This document shows, piece by piece, positions 62,221 through 64,000 of a DNA stretch of 64,000 bases. The notes below the pieces were generated by a model. The model did not search any database. It was not told the origin of the DNA and was given only the letters and a program-made list of their open reading frames with translations. The position numbers were made by a program, and so were the translations under genes. Source of the stretch: Daphnia pulex (Eukaryota > Arthropoda > Branchiopoda > Diplostraca > Daphniidae); contig NC_060028.1 in NCBI RefSeq assembly GCF_021134715.1, forward strand, positions 2,936,501 to 3,000,500, written 5' to 3'. Position 1 is the stretch's first letter; each line of letters opens with the position of its first letter.

Positions 62221-64000
62221 ATGGAAGAACAACAAGCATTCAAACTTCTTATAACTTGTCTTATGAACGTGCCAATCCTACGTTATCCGAATCTCACGCG
62301 CGATTTTATTGTAGATACGGATGCTTCTAGATTTGGCGTAGGAGCTGTTTTAGTGCAACTACAGCCCCATAATGGAGAAGACAATAAAGAAGTAGTAATT
62401 GCGTACACATCAAAGCATCTAACTAAATCACAGGCTAATTGGAGTACAGAGGAGAAAGAACTGTTTTCAATCATTCACGCAACACGAGTTTTTTACCCCT
62501 ATCTCCATGGCAGAAGATTCCAAATTATATCTGATAATCAGGCACTGCAATGGCTAAATCAAATAAAACACCAATGGAAAGGATTGCCAGGTAGGCACTC
62601 TGTCTACAAGGATTCGATATGGACATCCAATACCGCCTGAGCAAAGCACATCAAAATGTGGATAGTCTTATAGTCGTATCCCTAATGAATCAGGAACAAC
62701 AGACGACGAAGAAATCGAAGAATATGCAGTTATATTTTCACTTTCTGAGAATTCAAGACATAGCAGGCTTTGGATGAGTATTGCACTACTGTTCGTGGTA
62801 TATTCCTTTCCCAGGATCAGAAAAGAGACAAGGCGACAATAGTTAGCAACAAAGAATTGACCCAAAACAGGCATTCACTATATCCAGAGGGCTTCTGAAG
62901 ACGTATACGGGCACGAATCGTATACGACGTAAGACCCAGGGAAGTCAAGCTCATCAACCTTACCAAACGGTACTTCCAACCGCCAAGTTGAAGATGATTT
63001 GGATGACGACGACGATCCGACATTCATCATACTTAATTCAGGACTTTTAGAAACACCTGATGGTAGAATTTGGGTCCCAAAAACACTGAGGGAAAAATTC
63101 TTAAACGCTTTCACGACAGCCCTTATTCAGAACATTTAGGGACAAGAAAAACCATCGCAAGAATAACTAAAAGATTTCTATGGTCTAAGATGAGAAAAGA
63201 TATTAAAAATCATGTCAAGACTTGCGTGATTTGTGCCAAACGGAAGGCAATAGGATAGGATCACACAGGGCACCCTTACAACCAATTTCTCCTCCAAAAC
63301 ATGTGTGGCAAACAATGGCCATGGATATTGTAGGTCCCTTACCAACCGATTTAAAAGGAAACAACTTCAACTTGGTAATGGGAGAATACCTGACAAGATA
63401 TATGATCGCAGCACCCATGCCTGATCAAACTGCCGAAACCATAATGTAAACATTTATTGATTCGATTGTTCTAGAAAATGGCGTACCAAATAGGGTTCTG
63501 ACTGATCAAGGAAGTAATTTTCTATCACGAAACATGGCCGATCTTTACAAACAATTAGGAATAGAAAGGCTCAGAACTACCGCGTATATACCATGTTGCA
63601 ATGGCATGGTTGAAAGATTTAATAGAACGCTAGCAGACATGATAGCCAGTTACGTCACGAATCAGCCAAATAATTGTGATAGTTATTTGAAATATGCTAC
63701 TTTAACTTACAACACGTCAGTTCACTCAAGTACAGGTTATACCACATTTTACCTTTAGGTTTACCATTTAACGTTCTACCAGCGCCTCGTTTACTTATCC
63801 TTTCAGATCCGAACAATATTTTCGCTAAAATAAGGCACGAGGCTAAACAGTTTGCAAAAGAAAATTTAGGGATCGCACAGGAAAATCGGAAAAAGTATTA
63901 TGATAAGAAAGTGCAAGAAGTCAAATATAAAATAGGAGATACAGTTTTGCTAAAACAATCGGCGAACAAACCTGGAAAATTCAATATGCGATGGGAAGAA
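62221..64000 (+). mobile_element. Ty3/Gypsy-type LTR retroelement fossil (pol fragment), runs off the window
   Basis: Recognisable parts in order: the reverse transcriptase end and RNase H (about 62221-62600), a spacer, the integrase zinc-binding region and core (about 63070-63760), and part of the integrase C-terminal region beyond. No gag, protease or LTR is visible, and the left end abuts array-derived sequence. It is broken, with several breaks in the visible part, and looks old relative to the LINEs. Confidence 0.85.

Noticed and set aside
62221-64000. Live retroelement or host integrase gene
   Set aside because: The visible part has several breaks and no LTR or gag; treated as a fossil.

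Overview
The window is eukaryotic nuclear DNA, almost certainly from an invertebrate animal. It has no protein-coding host gene that I can support. The evidence is nuclear-type tRNA genes without an encoded CCA end, an L1/Tx1-type LINE with an apurinic-type endonuclease and YVDD reverse transcriptase, a P-type DNA transposon with a THAP domain, and a Ty3-type retroelement fossil. I cannot name the species.

Region 1 (1-46153) is a tandem array of a ~1241-bp unit. Each unit carries four tRNA genes: Lys(CTT)+, Val(AAC)+, Asn(GTT)- and a second Val+, whose anticodon is TAC in the left part of the array and CAC in the right part. Parts of 25 units are present. The array is broken three times. A 4.67-kb insert full of tRNA-like repeats (16175-20848) sits between units 13 and 14. 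Two 5.5-kb LINEs (26747-32290 and 36010-41555) are both inserted at the same bases in the anticodon loop of a tRNA-Asn gene. The LINEs are 9264 bp apart, exactly one LINE plus three units, and nearly identical, so the second arose by duplication of a LINE-bearing block. Copy 2 has both ORFs open; copy 1 has one single-base frameshift in ORF1. Three tRNA-like modules are embedded, in frame and in the same orientation, inside the LINE ORFs.

Region 2 (46154-61978) is a second tRNA array fused directly to the first. Its base unit is Gln(CTG)+, Met(CAT)-, Arg(ACG)-, Lys(TTT)+, Ser(GCT)+. Units alternate between type A (Met present; two copies also carry a 1393-bp insert) and type B (a palindromic DNA element has replaced nearly all of tRNA-Met), giving a 4362-bp higher-order repeat. 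The last type-B unit also holds a 2660-bp P-like transposon with ~735-bp terminal inverted repeats, a 7-bp target duplication and a THAP-domain remnant.

Region 3 (61975-64000) starts inside a truncated tRNA-Ser, passes through a tRNA-Val-like chimera, and ends in a broken Ty3-type pol fossil that runs off the window.

Overall this is a tRNA supercluster kept homogeneous by duplication and conversion and used as a landing site by a tRNA-targeted LINE. Neighbouring same-strand tRNA genes often lack a T-run between them, so multi-tRNA Pol III transcripts are possible. The most unusual features are the LINE's tRNA-like modules, its anticodon insertion site, and the anticodon switch along the array.
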